A stretch of 64,000 nucleotides of DNA from Lasiosphaeria ovina (Eukaryota; Ascomycota; Sordariomycetes; Sordariales; Lasiosphaeriaceae): the NCBI GenBank assembly GCA_033439765.1, contig JAULSN010000015.1:372001-436000 (forward strand), read 5' to 3'. The number at the start of each line of letters is the position of its first letter. The stretch's first letter is position 1. A program made the position numbers and the translations under genes. Below the pieces are notes generated by a model. It saw only the letters and a list, made by a program, of their open reading frames with translations. It was not told the DNA's origin and searched no databases. Positions 63,595 to 64,000 of this stretch are shown in pieces.

Positions 63595-64000
63595 ATGTCT
63601 GCGGATGTGTCTCCGCACAGTGGACCTGCCGAGTGCTACCCCAACCTGCCTAACTTTCGAGGTCGAGTATTGCCAAATTTCTGGCTCCCTCCGCCTTAAG
63701 ACGGCCATCGCCGGCGCCATCATGAAGACATACAATCCGGAGTCATACCATTCATGGATGACATGGCTCAACTCGGACACGACAGCTCGCCAGCCGTGGT
63801 GAGAGGGGGGGGAAGAAGAGACTATCCCTCGCTGCCCCGCCCTCTATGTACATTGCAGTACATACATACATTGGATGCGACTGATCTCCATCCTGTGGAA
63901 GGGTCTCCAACTCCCACCCCACATATAGCAGTAGGTGACCCCAATCCTACATCAGTTCAAGATTGAGCTCCTCAAACGGCCCGGTAGCGGTCTGGCCGAG
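63595..64000 (+). CDS. Possible 5' end of a gene cut by the right window edge
   Basis: The ATG at 63595 (context CGCAATGTC) opens a short frame starting MSADVSPHSG and reading PNLPNFRGR before a stop at 63697. A GTATTG donor near 63667 could splice to the ATCAG acceptor at about 63956, leading to FKIELLKRPGSG up to the edge. That final stretch looks coding. I cannot identify the family, and the model is tentative. Confidence 0.3.

Noticed and set aside
63002..63802. 266-codon plus-strand frame with a Gln-Gln-Glu-His repeat
   Set aside because: The repeat comes from a 12-mer DNA array, and the flanking translation shows no family-like sequence. A start at 63595 in another frame looks more plausible.

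Overview
The window is nuclear DNA of a filamentous ascomycete, most likely a Sordariomycete. The genes carry short introns (about 50-165 nt) with GTRNGT-type donors and CTRAC-like branch points. The recognisable proteins are typical of that class: a HOG-type MAP kinase, a group III G-alpha, an AreB/ASD-4-type GATA factor, cullin-1, CSN6 and a TOK-type potassium channel. Intergenic regions are long (up to 5.6 kb) and rich in microsatellites. I see no rRNA, tRNA, CRISPR array or intact transposon. Exon coordinates were worked out by hand from splice motifs and checked for reading phase.

Layout. 1-6 kb: a left-truncated unknown gene with an apparent single-base frameshift (1-1332), an OTU-like small protein (2244-2894), and an unknown 713-aa two-exon protein (3685-5935). 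6.7-34.6 kb: five genes on the minus strand separated by long spacers, namely avl9 (6683-9495), hog1 (12670-14239), glycogen phosphorylase (17924-21058), the G-alpha (24879-26275) and cullin-1 (31896-34554). 35.8-40.2 kb: an SRF1-like membrane protein (minus), a mitochondrial K+/H+ exchange-related protein (plus) and a small single-pass protein (minus). 41.6-44.9 kb: a 910-aa TOK channel gene with eight exons and one GC-AG intron. 46.0-48.1 kb: the GATA factor (minus), with a dense cluster of GATA cores just upstream and a possible alternative leader. 49.6-56.9 kb: a run of plus-strand genes, namely krr1, a zinc-type ADH-like oxidoreductase, an unknown membrane protein, a RidA-family protein and csn6. 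58.4-59.9 kb: a polyol-dehydrogenase-like MDR protein with an unusual insert (minus). 60-64 kb: repeats, and possibly the start of another gene at the right edge.

Functional themes. Stress and nutrient signalling (hog1, G-alpha, GATA factor) sit near carbon and polyol metabolism (glycogen phosphorylase, polyol dehydrogenase). Cullin-1 and CSN6, the substrate scaffold and a subunit of the complex that removes NEDD8 from it, are about 21 kb apart. These links come from known biology; nothing in the DNA shows that the genes are co-regulated. I found no convincing new multi-gene system. The most interesting points are gene-structure features (GC-AG intron, 17- and 29-nt exons, GATA-core cluster, overlapping leader ORF), two or three orphan proteins, and a recurrent AGGTA/TACCT motif confined to noncoding DNA.
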